Source of the DNA: Pseudoalteromonas arabiensis
GTDB lineage: Bacteria; Pseudomonadota; Gammaproteobacteria; Enterobacterales; Alteromonadaceae
Direction of reading: 5' to 3'
DNA: 64,000 nucleotides
Assembly (NCBI RefSeq): GCF_001550155.1
Contig: NZ_LRUF01000024.1
Location: 4,915-68,914, forward strand
The notes below the pieces were generated by a model. That model worked only from the letters and a program-made list of their open reading frames with translations. It did no database searches and was not told the DNA's origin. Positions 36,586 through 46,156 of this stretch are shown piece after piece. Position 1 is the first letter of the stretch, and each line of letters opens with the position of its first letter. The translations under genes and the position numbers were made by a program.

Positions 36586-37323
36586 ATGAAAAAATTAATT
36601 ATTGCCGCTGTCATTACCACTGCTTTATCAACAACACAGTATGCGGTTGCTGCAAATCAAACAAAGCAAGATACACCAAAAGAAACAGCGATAGGCCTTA
36701 GTGCTGGTGCCGTAGTTGGCGGCTTAGTCGGCGGTCCAATTGGCGCGTTTGTGGGCGCATTTGCAGGCGGCTTAATTGGTGAAAAAGAAGCGGCAGAAAA
36801 CACCATTGATGAACAAGCTCACGCATTAGTCGTAATGAAAGAGCAAACCGCAGATTACCAACAAGTGATAGCCGATAACGCCGCCCTAAGTGAGCAGCTT
36901 GAATTATTAGCGGATGAAAAAGAGCAGTTACTACAAGCCCAGCTTAATACTTTACTGGCCATGACGGTGCAGTTTAAAACGGGCTCTAGTGAAATTGCCC
37001 CGCACTTTGCTAATCAACTCGACAAAGTAGCTCAGTTACTGATTGCCCAGCCAAATCTGGCTATCGATTTAAATGGCTTTGCAGATCAGCGCGGTGATGA
37101 GTTGGCTAATTTAATGCTTTCAAAGCAGCGTGTAAATGCCGTGCAAAGCTACTTAATTAAACAAGGCGTGCCGCATACCCGCTTAACTGCAACCGCCTTT
37201 GGTGAGCAGCAAAGTGTTGCTGATTCAAATAACTACGAAGACAACATCTTTGACCGCCGCGTAACATTGACGACGCGCCCTGTGACACAAAGTAGTTTGC
37301 GTACAGCGCAAAGTAACCACTAA
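36586..37323 (+). CDS. pdsO: sortase-associated OmpA family protein PdsO
   Basis: 245 aa. Signal peptide (LIIAAVITTALSTTQYAVAA), then a glycine-zipper segment (GAVVGGLVGGPIGAFVGAFAGG, about 44-66) likely to insert in a membrane, a coiled-coil stretch (about 80-125), and a C-terminal OmpA-like peptidoglycan-binding domain (QFKTGSSEIAP, LNGFADQRGDELANLMLSKQR, DRRVTL). This layout matches the sortase-associated OmpA-like protein PdsO. It is followed by the sortase substrate 26 bp later, so one operon is likely. Confidence 0.9.
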   Translation: MKKLIIAAVITTALSTTQYAVAANQTKQDTPKETAIGLSAGAVVGGLVGGPIGAFVGAFAGGLIGEKEAAENTIDEQAHALVVMKEQTADYQQVIADNAALSEQLELLADEKEQLLQAQLNTLLAMTVQFKTGSSEIAPHFANQLDKVAQLLIAQPNLAIDLNGFADQRGDELANLMLSKQRVNAVQSYLIKQGVPHTRLTATAFGEQQSVADSNNYEDNIFDRRVTLTTRPVTQSSLRTAQSNH

Positions 37324-37349
37324 TTCATCGGTCGATGGAGTGACTAATT

Positions 37350-39335
37350 ATGTTGAGTAAACGTACCAAAAGGCTCATGTATATGAGCCTTTTCATCCTG
37401 CTGTTAGGTTATGCTGTTAGCCCTGTGTTCGCTGCTAACGCTAGTGCCGAATTGCGTTTTTATGATGACTCAAATAGACAGGTGTCGTCGGGGTTACTAG
37501 TGAAAAACGATGTCACTATGACACTCACGGGGCTGATTAATCATGTTGTTGTTAAACAACGTTATCAAAACCCACATCCATTTGCGGTCAATGCCCGCTA
37601 TGTGTTTCCGTTACCTGATGAAAGTGCTGTGCATGCCATGCAAATGCAAATTGGTGAGCGCATTATCACAGGCAATATTACGCTTAAGCAGCAGGCTGAA
37701 CAGCAATTTGTGCAAGCTCAAAAGCAGGGTAAACGTGCCGCTTTAGTGCGCCAGCAACGTGCTAATATTTTCTCTACTGATGTGGCAAATCTTGGAGCAG
37801 GGGAAGAAATTGAAATTACCTTGCAATACCAAGAGATCATCGGTTTTCGTGATGGTGTATTTTCGTTGCGTTTTCCGACCACTATTACGCCGCGATACGA
37901 ACCTTTAACGGCAGATCTTCAGCAAACAGTTAATACAGAGAAAAAGTTTGAGCCAACAACTGACACAGAGCAAGTGGCATCAGCTTGGCTAAAACCTGTT
38001 TTTCACCATGCTAAAAGCCAAGAGTCTGATGCGAGCCTAAACCTTGCAATTTCGATGGATATTGGCCTAGAGCTTAGTTACATCAACGCCAACTTAGACG
38101 GTATGCAAGTCGATAACCCGAGTTTTGGCCGTTATCAATTATCGCTTAATCGTGACATTCCGATGGATAGAGACTTTCAGCTAACATTTAAACCCCTTGA
38201 TAAAGCTCACTCACAGGCTGCATTTTTTACCGAAACAGTCGCAGGGCAAGAGTATGGCTTATTAATGCTAGTGCCGCCAAGCGATCACTTTACCTCGCAA
38301 GCACGGCTTCCCCGTGAGATGGTGTTTGTTGTTGATACCTCAGGTTCAATGCATGGTCAATCTATGGAGCAGGCAAGGCAGGCCTTGTTTTATGCCTTAT
38401 CGTTACTGGATGAAAATGACAGTTTTAATGTCATAGGTTTTGATAACGAAGTCTCGCTATTAAGTGACACGCCGATGATTGCTAATGATTTTAATATTCG
38501 CCGCGCTGAACGCTTTATTTATGGCCTTCAAGCAGATGGTGGCACCGAAATCGCAAAAGCACTGACGCAGGTACTTGATGGCAAACAGCATGATGGCTTT
38601 GTACGCCAAGTGGTGTTTTTAACCGATGGCAGTGTGGGTAACGAAACGCAGTTATTTAAGCAAATTCAATCTGACTTGGGTGACAGCAGGCTTTTTACTG
38701 TGGGTATTGGCAGTGCGCCTAATAGCTTTTTTATGACCAGAGCGGCTGATATTGGCCGTGGTACTTTTACTTTTATTAGTAGCACTAGTCAAGTACAGCC
38801 AAAAATGCAGCTGCTTTTTGATAAGCTGGCACATCCTGCTGTTACAGAGCTTGCGTTTGAAGGCGATAAAGCAGCACTTGAATACTGGCCTTCGCCGTTA
38901 CCTGACTTGTATTTTTCAGAGCCGGTTTTGGTTGCCATGAAGCTTGATGGCAGTCAGCACTTAACATTAAAAGGGCAAACAAACACAGGACCCATGACCA
39001 TTAACTTAGCAACGGCCAATGCTGCAAACGGTGAAGGTATCGCTAGACTCTGGGCAAGACAAAAAATTAAGTCACTGCTGCTTTATAACGAAAAGGATGC
39101 GGTGCGCGCAGAAGTTGAAGCATTGGCACTTCAGCACCATTTGCTCAGCCCTTTTACAGCCTTTATTGCGGTTGATAACTATGCGGGTAATGAGATTGCA
39201 GAGCGTTCAATGCAAGTAGCCAACAAACTCCCTAACGGCATGACGCTACCGCAAACCGACGGACAAAGCCGCGTATTTATGCTACTTGGGTTACTGTTAC
39301 TTGCTTTTTCGGGGTTATGGCAATGGCGACGCTAA
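37350..39335 (+). CDS. marine proteobacterial sortase target protein (VIT and vWA domains)
   Basis: 661 aa. Signal peptide at the N-terminus (YMSLFILLLGYAVSPVFA), a VIT domain (about 35-165: VVVKQRYQNPHPFAVNARYVFPLPDESAVH), and a von Willebrand A domain whose MIDAS motif DTSGSMHG begins near residue 329, with a TDGSVGNE segment. The C-terminus has the sorting signal LPQTDG (633-638), a hydrophobic helix and a basic WQWRR tail, the exact arrangement of a sortase substrate. The structure resembles inter-alpha-trypsin inhibitor heavy chain-like proteins. GGAG precedes the ATG. The 3' end overlaps the sortase gene by up to 19 bp. Confidence 0.93.
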   Translation: MLSKRTKRLMYMSLFILLLGYAVSPVFAANASAELRFYDDSNRQVSSGLLVKNDVTMTLTGLINHVVVKQRYQNPHPFAVNARYVFPLPDESAVHAMQMQIGERIITGNITLKQQAEQQFVQAQKQGKRAALVRQQRANIFSTDVANLGAGEEIEITLQYQEIIGFRDGVFSLRFPTTITPRYEPLTADLQQTVNTEKKFEPTTDTEQVASAWLKPVFHHAKSQESDASLNLAISMDIGLELSYINANLDGMQVDNPSFGRYQLSLNRDIPMDRDFQLTFKPLDKAHSQAAFFTETVAGQEYGLLMLVPPSDHFTSQARLPREMVFVVDTSGSMHGQSMEQARQALFYALSLLDENDSFNVIGFDNEVSLLSDTPMIANDFNIRRAERFIYGLQADGGTEIAKALTQVLDGKQHDGFVRQVVFLTDGSVGNETQLFKQIQSDLGDSRLFTVGIGSAPNSFFMTRAADIGRGTFTFISSTSQVQPKMQLLFDKLAHPAVTELAFEGDKAALEYWPSPLPDLYFSEPVLVAMKLDGSQHLTLKGQTNTGPMTINLATANAANGEGIARLWARQKIKSLLLYNEKDAVRAEVEALALQHHLLSPFTAFIAVDNYAGNEIAERSMQVANKLPNGMTLPQTDGQSRVFMLLGLLLLAFSGLWQWRR

Positions 39336-39910
39336 AAAAAGCGTTGCCAGTTTGCAGCGCCTTACTTGGCATCGCATTACTTGCCAATGGCGGTTATATG
39401 CAGGCGAAAGCTTGGCTTGCGCAGACGCTAATTGAGTCGGCTTGGCAGCAAGCTTTGCAAAGACCTAATGAGCAAGTGAGGCCTTGGTTTTACGCCGATG
39501 GTTATGTCACCGCGCGCATAAATTGGCCAAGTCAGCAGCAAGAGTTGACGGTACTTGCTGGTGCGTCGGGGCGAAACCTCGCGTTTGCCCCTGGGCACTT
39601 TTTACCAAGTGGAGAACTTGGCAGCAAAAATGGGGTAGTGATTGCCGGTCATAACGACACCCACTTTGCATTTCTAAAACATGTCGCTGTAGGTGAGCAA
39701 TTCTCTATGCAGTTGCAAAATGGCCAGGTTGAACACTATCAAGTTCGCAGCATTGATGTTATTCATCAAAGCGAACAGGGCTTTTTAGCGCAATCAGGCC
39801 TTTATTTATTAACCTGTTATCCTTTTGATTCGTTAGCGTCAGGAACTGAATTTAGGCTATTGGTATCCGCTGATAAATTATCGTCGTCTACGTCAACTTT
39901 GAGCTCTTGA
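39317..39910 (+). CDS. class GN sortase
   Basis: 197 aa (or 195 from a second ATG at 39323, which is better spaced from GGGG). Membrane-anchored transpeptidase: an N-terminal hydrophobic anchor (about 10-30), the catalytic His112 in VIAGHNDTHF, Cys167 in YLLTCYPFD (the TLTC-like motif) and a following Arg in EFRLL. The class GN name refers to Gram-negative hosts. It probably cleaves the LPQTDG signal of the gene just upstream, which it overlaps. Its 3' end runs 94 bp into the convergent EamA gene. Confidence 0.93.
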   Translation: MAMATLKKALPVCSALLGIALLANGGYMQAKAWLAQTLIESAWQQALQRPNEQVRPWFYADGYVTARINWPSQQQELTVLAGASGRNLAFAPGHFLPSGELGSKNGVVIAGHNDTHFAFLKHVAVGEQFSMQLQNGQVEHYQVRSIDVIHQSEQGFLAQSGLYLLTCYPFDSLASGTEFRLLVSADKLSSSTSTLSS

Positions 39911-40764
39911 TGACGTTGACTAACAATAACACCGGCGAATACCACCGCAATACTCACCCATTGCCACACAGTTAGTACTTCGCCTAGTAGGATGGCTGAC
40001 AAAATTAACGCAAAAATAGGAATGAGGTTAGAGTAGGCGGCAGCTGTTAATACCGACACTTTACTGATGGCGTAATTGTACATGCCATAGCCACCTAACG
40101 TGACACATGAGCCTAAATATAGAATGCTCAATAGGGCACTTAAATCATGCTGATTTTCGCTCGGTAGTTCGATAAAAAATAAAAAAGGCGCAAAGAACAA
40201 GCTACCACTAAAACCTTGAATTGCAATTAAGGTAAGGGGTGAATAGCGTGTCACTAAGTGTTTTACGCTTACGGTATAAAAGGCGGCGCACACCATCGCC
40301 ATCAGTTCTAAAAAGTTACCAAGTAGTGGATTAGGGGCTTGTTCAGTGCTTGGTGATAACAGCGTTAATAAAATACTGCCACCAATACACAAGGTAAAAC
40401 CAACGACAATAGCTTTACTGATGTACTCTTTTAATATTAAGAACGCCAAAATGGCGACAATAATTGGTAAACAAGAGACGATTACCCCTGCTTGTGATGC
40501 TGACGTGTATTCAAGGGCATGCCCTTCAAATAAATAATAAAAACAGGGTTCAGCTAATGACATACCAATTAAATACTTCCAGTCACCTTGTTTAAACTCA
40601 AAGCGGATCACATAGCGCCATAAACATAAACAAATCAGTAATGTGGTTAGCATTCTTAAAAAAATCACTAACACAGGGTCGTAAACATTGATTGCGTGCT
40701 TTAACGCAATGTAAGAGCTACCCCATAAAAAGGTCGCGATGATTAAGCATATACTGGCTGGCAT
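39817..40764 (-). CDS. EamA/DMT-family inner-membrane transporter
   Basis: 315 aa. Ten hydrophobic helices in two EamA repeats, e.g. LIIATFLWGSSYIALKHAI, ASQAGVIVSCLPIIVAILAFLILKE and ALILSAILLGEVLTVWQWVSIAVVFAGVIVSQR. This is the drug/metabolite transporter superfamily; substrate unknown. A hydrophilic, Asp/Ser-rich C-terminal tail of about 30 residues lies in the 94 bp shared with the sortase gene on the opposite strand. Confidence 0.88.
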   Translation of the reverse strand: MPASICLIIATFLWGSSYIALKHAINVYDPVLVIFLRMLTTLLICLCLWRYVIRFEFKQGDWKYLIGMSLAEPCFYYLFEGHALEYTSASQAGVIVSCLPIIVAILAFLILKEYISKAIVVGFTLCIGGSILLTLLSPSTEQAPNPLLGNFLELMAMVCAAFYTVSVKHLVTRYSPLTLIAIQGFSGSLFFAPFLFFIELPSENQHDLSALLSILYLGSCVTLGGYGMYNYAISKVSVLTAAAYSNLIPIFALILSAILLGEVLTVWQWVSIAVVFAGVIVSQRHQELKVDVDDDNLSADTNSLNSVPDANESKG

Positions 40765-40886
40765 AGGTGTCGATATTGAGTAAAAAACGAGAGCGTGATC
40801 CTAGCATGAATTTTTTTTACTTGTTCAAAAACTGTTAACTGGTATATATAAATTCTCTATTATTTATTACAGACTTTAAAACACAC

Positions 40887-41990
40887 ATGCAAAGGCCACA
40901 CGTCGTTGTTGTAAAGCTAGGTACAAGTGTATTGACTGGCGGTACAGACAAATTAGATAAAGCACATATGGTTGAACTTGTTCGCCAATGTTGCGAATTA
41001 AAAAAACAGGGTTATCAGGTTGTTTTAGTATCAAGTGGCGCGGTTGCTGCTGGACGCGAGCAACTAGTTACCCCCTGTGGCCGTTCTTTGATTGAAAAAC
41101 AAATGCTGGCCGCAATTGGTCAAGGGCAGCTTATTCATATTTGGCAGAGCTTGTTTGCTTTATATGGTGTGAATGTTGGGCAAATGCTACTGACTCGCGC
41201 CGATGTAGAAGACCGTGAACGTTATTTAAACGCTCGCGATACCTTAAATGCGCTACTTGCTCACAATGTGGTGCCAATTATTAACGAGAATGACGCCGTG
41301 GCCACCGCCGAAATTAAAGTCGGTGATAACGATAACTTATCTGCTTTAGTCGCGATTTTAGCAAATGCGGAAAAGCTGTTACTGTTAACTGACCAAGAAG
41401 GGCTATTTACTGGCGATCCTCGCTCTGATGCCAATGCAACACTTATCAACGAAGTTGAGCATATTAATGATGAACTCAGAGAGCTTGCTGGTGGCAGTGG
41501 TACAACACTTGGAACCGGTGGTATGGCAACCAAGCTGCAAGCTGCCGATATTGCACGTCGCGCGGGTGTTGAGGTGATTATTGCCAAAGGTGTGGGCAAA
41601 AATGTGATTTTAAATTGCATGGCCGACAAGCTTCCTGGTACACGTTTTTTAAAACTTACAGCGCCAAAAGATGGCCGCAAAAAGTGGTTACTTGCAGGGC
41701 CTAAAAGTACGGGGCAATTAGTGATTGACGATGGTGCAAGCCTTGCGCTTAAAGAGCGTGGCGCGAGCTTACTAGCAAAAGGTGTAAAGACTGTGCGAGG
41801 ACAGTTTGAGCGCGGTGATGTGATTGAAGTAGTGTCTAATCAAGGGCAGTGTATTGCTAAAGGTCTTGTTAATTTTAACCACCAAGAAATTGATCAAATT
41901 AAAGGCTGCCATTCATCGCAAATAACCGAACTACTTGCATTTGCACCCAGCAGTGAAGTTATCCATCGAGATGATATGATTTTACTGTAG
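40887..41990 (+). CDS. proB: glutamate 5-kinase
   Basis: 367 aa. Phosphorylates glutamate in the first step of proline synthesis. The amino-acid kinase domain shows [46 protein letters not shown] and [17 protein letters not shown]-terminal PUA domain (about 275-355) is present as in E. coli ProB. Unlike many bacteria, no proA gene follows; the next gene is a GGDEF protein. Confidence 0.97.
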   Translation: MQRPHVVVVKLGTSVLTGGTDKLDKAHMVELVRQCCELKKQGYQVVLVSSGAVAAGREQLVTPCGRSLIEKQMLAAIGQGQLIHIWQSLFALYGVNVGQMLLTRADVEDRERYLNARDTLNALLAHNVVPIINENDAVATAEIKVGDNDNLSALVAILANAEKLLLLTDQEGLFTGDPRSDANATLINEVEHINDELRELAGGSGTTLGTGGMATKLQAADIARRAGVEVIIAKGVGKNVILNCMADKLPGTRFLKLTAPKDGRKKWLLAGPKSTGQLVIDDGASLALKERGASLLAKGVKTVRGQFERGDVIEVVSNQGQCIAKGLVNFNHQEIDQIKGCHSSQITELLAFAPSSEVIHRDDMILL

Positions 41991-42054
41991 TTTTTTAGTA
42001 ATTTTTATAAAGTTAACTAGACTAAAGTTATAGTTAGTTTAGGGGGCTTTCTAA

Positions 42055-43023
42055 ATGCCAGCAAACGCTTGCGGACATGACTGGATAATCTCAATAACGC
42101 AACAAGAAGAAGAGCCTGAACTTGATCAGGCGCTTATCAATGCGGTGACGGAGCTCGAAGAGTTTTCACGGTTCGCTATTTATGTGAACAAGTTATTCAA
42201 ACCTGGGCTACCAGCTCGTTTACTTAACAAAGACTCAGTTATTGAAGAGTTAAATGAGCATGAAGTAAGTGAGTTAATAGAGAAAGTCAGTCGCAACAAA
42301 ATTCGCATTAGCCGCAATTATGGGGTTATTTCTACCTATGTGCCCATTTACCATATAGGAAATGTGATGGGTGTGCTGGTGATAGAGTCTGAAAAAGAGC
42401 TTTCAGATCGCTCAAGTATGTTAGCCATTTATATGCTAAATATCTATGCTAACCAATTGTCATTGCTACACAAGTCTAAATTAGATCCCCTTACTGAGCT
42501 ATTAAATAGACAAACCTTTGATAAAAAAGTGATTGATATCGCAGCAGAAGCGACACTTGAGCCAAAAGATCATCAATACCATCCTCACTGGTATCTGGCG
42601 ATGGTGGACATTGATCATTTTAAACGTGTTAATGATAATTTTGGTCATGTTATTGGTGATGAAGTTATTTTACTGGTAGCCCAATTGCTTAAAAATAATT
42701 TTCGCATTGAAGACTATGTTTTTCGTTACGGTGGTGAGGAATTTACTGTTTTGTTTCAAGCGTCTGATGAAACAGATGCGCGCAATGCACTTAATCGTTT
42801 TCGTGCTTGTGTCGCAGAGTATCCTTTTCCTCAAGTTGGAAATCTAACCGTCAGTTGCGGTTTTTTACCTATTTGTGAGTTTGAAATGGTCGCAAGCCTT
42901 GTTCAAAAAGCAGATGTTGCACTATATCATTCTAAAAATAATGGTCGTAATCAGGTAACATCGTACGCTGAGCTAGGGATTCAAGAGAGCAAACGCCCTG
43001 ATGACTCAATAGAGCTTTTTTGA
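42055..43023 (+). CDS. GGDEF-domain diguanylate cyclase
   Basis: 322 aa. The N-terminal half (about 1-140) resembles a degenerate GAF-type sensor (ISRNYGVISTYVPIYHIGNVMGVLVIES). The GGDEF domain follows DPLTELLNRQTF, with MVDIDHFKRVNDNFGHVIGD, the active-site motif RYGGEEF and an RIED inhibitory-site motif five residues before it. Both are intact, so c-di-GMP synthesis with product inhibition is expected. No signal or membrane segment. Confidence 0.93.
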   Translation: MPANACGHDWIISITQQEEEPELDQALINAVTELEEFSRFAIYVNKLFKPGLPARLLNKDSVIEELNEHEVSELIEKVSRNKIRISRNYGVISTYVPIYHIGNVMGVLVIESEKELSDRSSMLAIYMLNIYANQLSLLHKSKLDPLTELLNRQTFDKKVIDIAAEATLEPKDHQYHPHWYLAMVDIDHFKRVNDNFGHVIGDEVILLVAQLLKNNFRIEDYVFRYGGEEFTVLFQASDETDARNALNRFRACVAEYPFPQVGNLTVSCGFLPICEFEMVASLVQKADVALYHSKNNGRNQVTSYAELGIQESKRPDDSIELF

Positions 43024-43091
43024 ATCTGTTGTCGCGATTATTGCTGTGTTAAAATTGCCCACCATCAATTTTAATCAGTATGAGATTTTAC

Positions 43092-43451
43092 ATGAAGTTT
43101 GTTCGTTGGTTACTCGGTCGCATTATTTTATTCTTTGATTTTATTTTTACACCACGCAGTAAAAAACGTCCTGCGGCTGAGCAAGCTGCACTTGATTCAG
43201 TGACATCGCAATTTAAATTGTACCAATTCAAAGCATGTCCTTTTTGCGTAAAAGTACGTCGTGCTATTAAGCGTCAAGGCTTAGCCATTGAAACCCGTGA
43301 TGCGAAAGGTAACCAGCAATTTCGTCAAGAGTTACACGAGCAGGGTGGAAAAATTAAAGTACCTTGTTTACGTATTGAAGAAAACGGCCAAGTAACTTGG
43401 TTGTACGAATCAAACGATATCATTGCTTATTTAGATAAAGTCGCTGCATAA
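43092..43451 (+). CDS. membrane-anchored glutaredoxin-like protein
   Basis: 119 aa from the ATG at 43092; an ATG at 43080 is also in frame but has no ribosome binding site. A hydrophobic N-terminal segment ([17 protein letters not shown]) and a basic stretch precede a glutaredoxin/GST-N fold with the redox motif [11 protein letters not shown], cis-Pro in IKVPCLRI and a [12 protein letters not shown] end. Probable thiol-disulphide or glutathione-dependent role at the membrane. Confidence 0.87.
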   Translation: MKFVRWLLGRIILFFDFIFTPRSKKRPAAEQAALDSVTSQFKLYQFKACPFCVKVRRAIKRQGLAIETRDAKGNQQFRQELHEQGGKIKVPCLRIEENGQVTWLYESNDIIAYLDKVAA

Positions 43452-43530
43452 AGCGGCTTTTCACTTCGATTATAGCCCGTGCTGTGCTAGCATTTGGCAA
43501 ATTTTTAATTGTCTTTTGAGAGATATAACC

Positions 43531-45015
43531 ATGACAATTCGCACCCGTGTTGCTCCGTCACCAACAGGTGACCCGCACCTAGGTACTGCATACATCGCAT
43601 TATTTAACTACTGTTTTGCTAAGCAGCAAGGCGGTGAGTTTGTGTTACGTATTGAAGATACAGACCAAGTTCGTAGTACACCAGAATCAGAGCAAGCTAT
43701 TATGGATAGCTTACAATGGTTAGGCTTAAACTGGGATCATGGTCCAGATGTGGGCGGTGAGTTTGGTCCATACCGTCAATCTGAGCGTAGCGATTTATAT
43801 AAGAAATTTGCGCATCAGTTAGTTGAACAGGGTAAAGCATTTTACTGTTTTGCAACCAGCGAAGAGCTAGACCAAATGCGTGAAGAGCAAATGGCCGAAG
43901 GCCTACGCCCTAAATACGATGGTCGTGGTTTAAATCTTTCAGAAGACGAAATCAAAGCGAACCTTGAAGCAGGTAAGCCATACGTAATACGTATGAAGAT
44001 CCCAAGTGAGGGCACGTTTAAGTTTAACGACTACCTACGTGGCGAAATTGAGATCCCATGGGAAAACGTAGACATGCAAGTGCTACTTAAAGCAGATGGC
44101 TTCCCAACATACTTCCTTGCTAACGTTGTTGATGATCACCACATGCAAATTAGCCATATCTTCCGTGGTGAAGAGTGGATCAACTCAGCGCCTAAGCTAT
44201 TAAAATTATACGAAGACTTCGGTTGGGAAGCGCCAGTACTTGGCCACTTACCGTTACTACGTAACCCAGATAAGTCAAAATTATCGAAACGTAAAAACCC
44301 AACTTCAATCAATTACTATAAAGAAATGGGTTACCTACCAGAGGCGCTATTAAACTATTTAGGCCGTATGGGTTGGTCAATGCCTGATGAGCGTGAAAAG
44401 TTCACCTTAGATGAGATGATTGAACACTTTGATATGAAGCGTGTATCACTGGGTGGGCCTATTTTCGACGTGGATAAGCTTAGCTGGTTAAACGGTATGT
44501 GGATCCGTGAGAATTTATCTGATGCAGAACTAATGCAACGTTTTGTTGATTGGAAATTTAATTCTGAGCTATTCGCTAAAGTATTACCAGAAGCAAAAAC
44601 ACGTATTAATACGCTTTCAGACATGGTTGACCTTGCGGGTCACTTTGTGGGTGGTATTCCAAGTTACGACCCTGCGCTATTAACGGCAGGTAAAGCGGGT
44701 GAAGATGTAACTCGCCAAGCATTACAGTTCTTTATCTGGCAACTTGAAGGCTTACGCAGCTGGGAGAAGTCAGAGATTTTTGCGATTGCAAAAGCGGTTG
44801 CAACTTTCCATGAATTGAAGATTAAAGACTTCCTTGAGCCAATTTTTGTGGCTATCACAGGGAAGACTTCATCAACATCGGTTCTTGATGCGATGGAAAT
44901 TTTAGGTTCTGACCTTTCACGTGCACGTTTACGTGTGGCACTCGCGCATATTGGTGTATCGAAGAAGCAAGCGAAAAATATTGAGCGTGCTTATCGGGAT
45001 TATCCACAAGCATAG
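43531..45015 (+). CDS. gltX: glutamyl-tRNA synthetase
   Basis: 494 aa from the ATG at 43531, which has GAGAG upstream. Charges tRNA(Glu). The HIGH-type motif is [22 protein letters not shown] is conserved, and KMSKS-type KLSKRKNP precedes a complete anticodon-binding C-terminal part ending AYRDYPQA. The length is that of full GltX, in contrast to the GluQ paralogue at 16625. A strong terminator follows. Confidence 0.97.
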   Translation: MTIRTRVAPSPTGDPHLGTAYIALFNYCFAKQQGGEFVLRIEDTDQVRSTPESEQAIMDSLQWLGLNWDHGPDVGGEFGPYRQSERSDLYKKFAHQLVEQGKAFYCFATSEELDQMREEQMAEGLRPKYDGRGLNLSEDEIKANLEAGKPYVIRMKIPSEGTFKFNDYLRGEIEIPWENVDMQVLLKADGFPTYFLANVVDDHHMQISHIFRGEEWINSAPKLLKLYEDFGWEAPVLGHLPLLRNPDKSKLSKRKNPTSINYYKEMGYLPEALLNYLGRMGWSMPDEREKFTLDEMIEHFDMKRVSLGGPIFDVDKLSWLNGMWIRENLSDAELMQRFVDWKFNSELFAKVLPEAKTRINTLSDMVDLAGHFVGGIPSYDPALLTAGKAGEDVTRQALQFFIWQLEGLRSWEKSEIFAIAKAVATFHELKIKDFLEPIFVAITGKTSSTSVLDAMEILGSDLSRARLRVALAHIGVSKKQAKNIERAYRDYPQA

Positions 45016-45033
45016 CTTTACTATGCAATCTAC

Positions 45034-45062
45034 AATAAAGCCGAGCTCAGCTCGGCTTTATT
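45034..45062. terminator. terminator after gltX
   Basis: A perfect palindrome AATAAAGCCGAGCT / AGCTCGGCTTTATT around a single base, 18 bp after the gltX stop. T-rich on either strand. Confidence 0.88.
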
Positions 45063-45361
45063 GTTTTCGCCTCTAAACCATCTACTTCAGTAGGTGGTTA
45101 TCACCATTTAAGCTATGCATGGAAAAATACTCATGTTAATGCCTTAGTTGATTTTTTATTAAATGATTTTGTGTGGAAATAGTTCGTCAGTTTTTATTTA
45201 GTAACGGTTGTGTACAAAAAGATACAAGATCGCCCAGAGTGTTTTCTAAGCACTCTTATGTTTTTTGTTCTTAAACGTTGAATTGTGAACAGATTCGACC
45301 TCTCTCCCCATTTTTTCTGGTAGAATAGTCAGGTTATAAGTAGTTTAAGCAGTGAACAATT
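45063..45361. other. intergenic stretch before the DUF3581 gene
   Basis: 299 bp without a gene. AGAGTG and CACTCT pair across 9 bases (45237-45257), followed by ATGTTTTTT, and may form a weak terminator of an unseen small RNA. A TAGAAT at the end of TTTTCTGGTAGAAT (about 45314-45327) is a plausible -10 for the DUF3581 gene. Neither is certain. Confidence 0.4.
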
Positions 45362-46063
45362 ATGTTAAGTCCTTATTATCAGCAGCACGCTGATTATGTT
45401 TCTATCTCTCGTGAGCAGGGAAGTCGTTTTGCTAAGTCTGTAGCGGATGATTTCAATCCACTTCACGACATCGACGCAAAAAAGTTTTGTGTACCCGGTG
45501 ATCTTCTTTTTTCACTTGTATTAAACCAATACGGCATCAGTGAGAAAATGGAATTCACTTTTGCAGGCATGGTGGATGAAACATCGCAATTAACTTTTCC
45601 TGCTGGGGCTGATGAATTTGCCATTACTGATGGTGATAAAATCATGCTTAAAGTGAAGCGTGAAGGGGCTGTAAGCCAATGCGCTAAACTTACAAATAGT
45701 TTGATTAAGAACTATGTTGAGTTTTCAGGTGCCGCATTTCCGCATGTTATTATCCCATTAATGGCGAAACAAGATGTAATGATTAACCCTGCAAGACCTA
45801 TGGTTATTTATGAATCAATGCTAATTAATCTAGAGCGTCTTGATATTGAAGAGCCAGAGCTTGAGTTTGTTGAACCTGATTTCACTTACACAGGCAAACG
45901 CGGAAAAATTATCTTACGATTTAATTTACTAGAAAATGGTGAGAAAGTCGGTTCAGGTGAAAAGCACATGGTTGTTTCTGGCATTCGCGAGTACTGCCAA
46001 GCAACGGTTGATGAATTAATTAGTTTTTATAATCAACGTAAAAGTACACTAAACCACGCTTAA
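45362..46063 (+). CDS. DUF3581 family protein
   Basis: 233 aa. Contains FNPLHDIDAKKFCVPGDLLFSLVLNQYG near the N-terminus, a segment like the hotdog-fold MaoC/dehydratase type, and matches DUF3581 as remembered from Vibrio, Shewanella and Pseudoalteromonas. The second half repeats a hotdog-like pattern (VEPDFTYTGKRGKIILRFNLLENGEKVGSGEKHMV). Soluble, no signal. Function unknown. Confidence 0.72.
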   Translation: MLSPYYQQHADYVSISREQGSRFAKSVADDFNPLHDIDAKKFCVPGDLLFSLVLNQYGISEKMEFTFAGMVDETSQLTFPAGADEFAITDGDKIMLKVKREGAVSQCAKLTNSLIKNYVEFSGAAFPHVIIPLMAKQDVMINPARPMVIYESMLINLERLDIEEPELEFVEPDFTYTGKRGKIILRFNLLENGEKVGSGEKHMVVSGIREYCQATVDELISFYNQRKSTLNHA

Positions 46064-46080
46064 TTGTACTGTTTTAGATA

Positions 46081-46105
46081 AAAGGCGCATTAGCGCCTTT
46101 TTTGT
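46081..46105 (+). terminator. terminator after the DUF3581 gene
   Basis: AAGGCGC and GCGCCTT pair across a short loop, followed by a T run. Confidence 0.92.
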
Positions 46106-46156
46106 TTGTGGCCATGTGCGTACAATACTCGCTTTATAGCCAATGTACTTCATATC

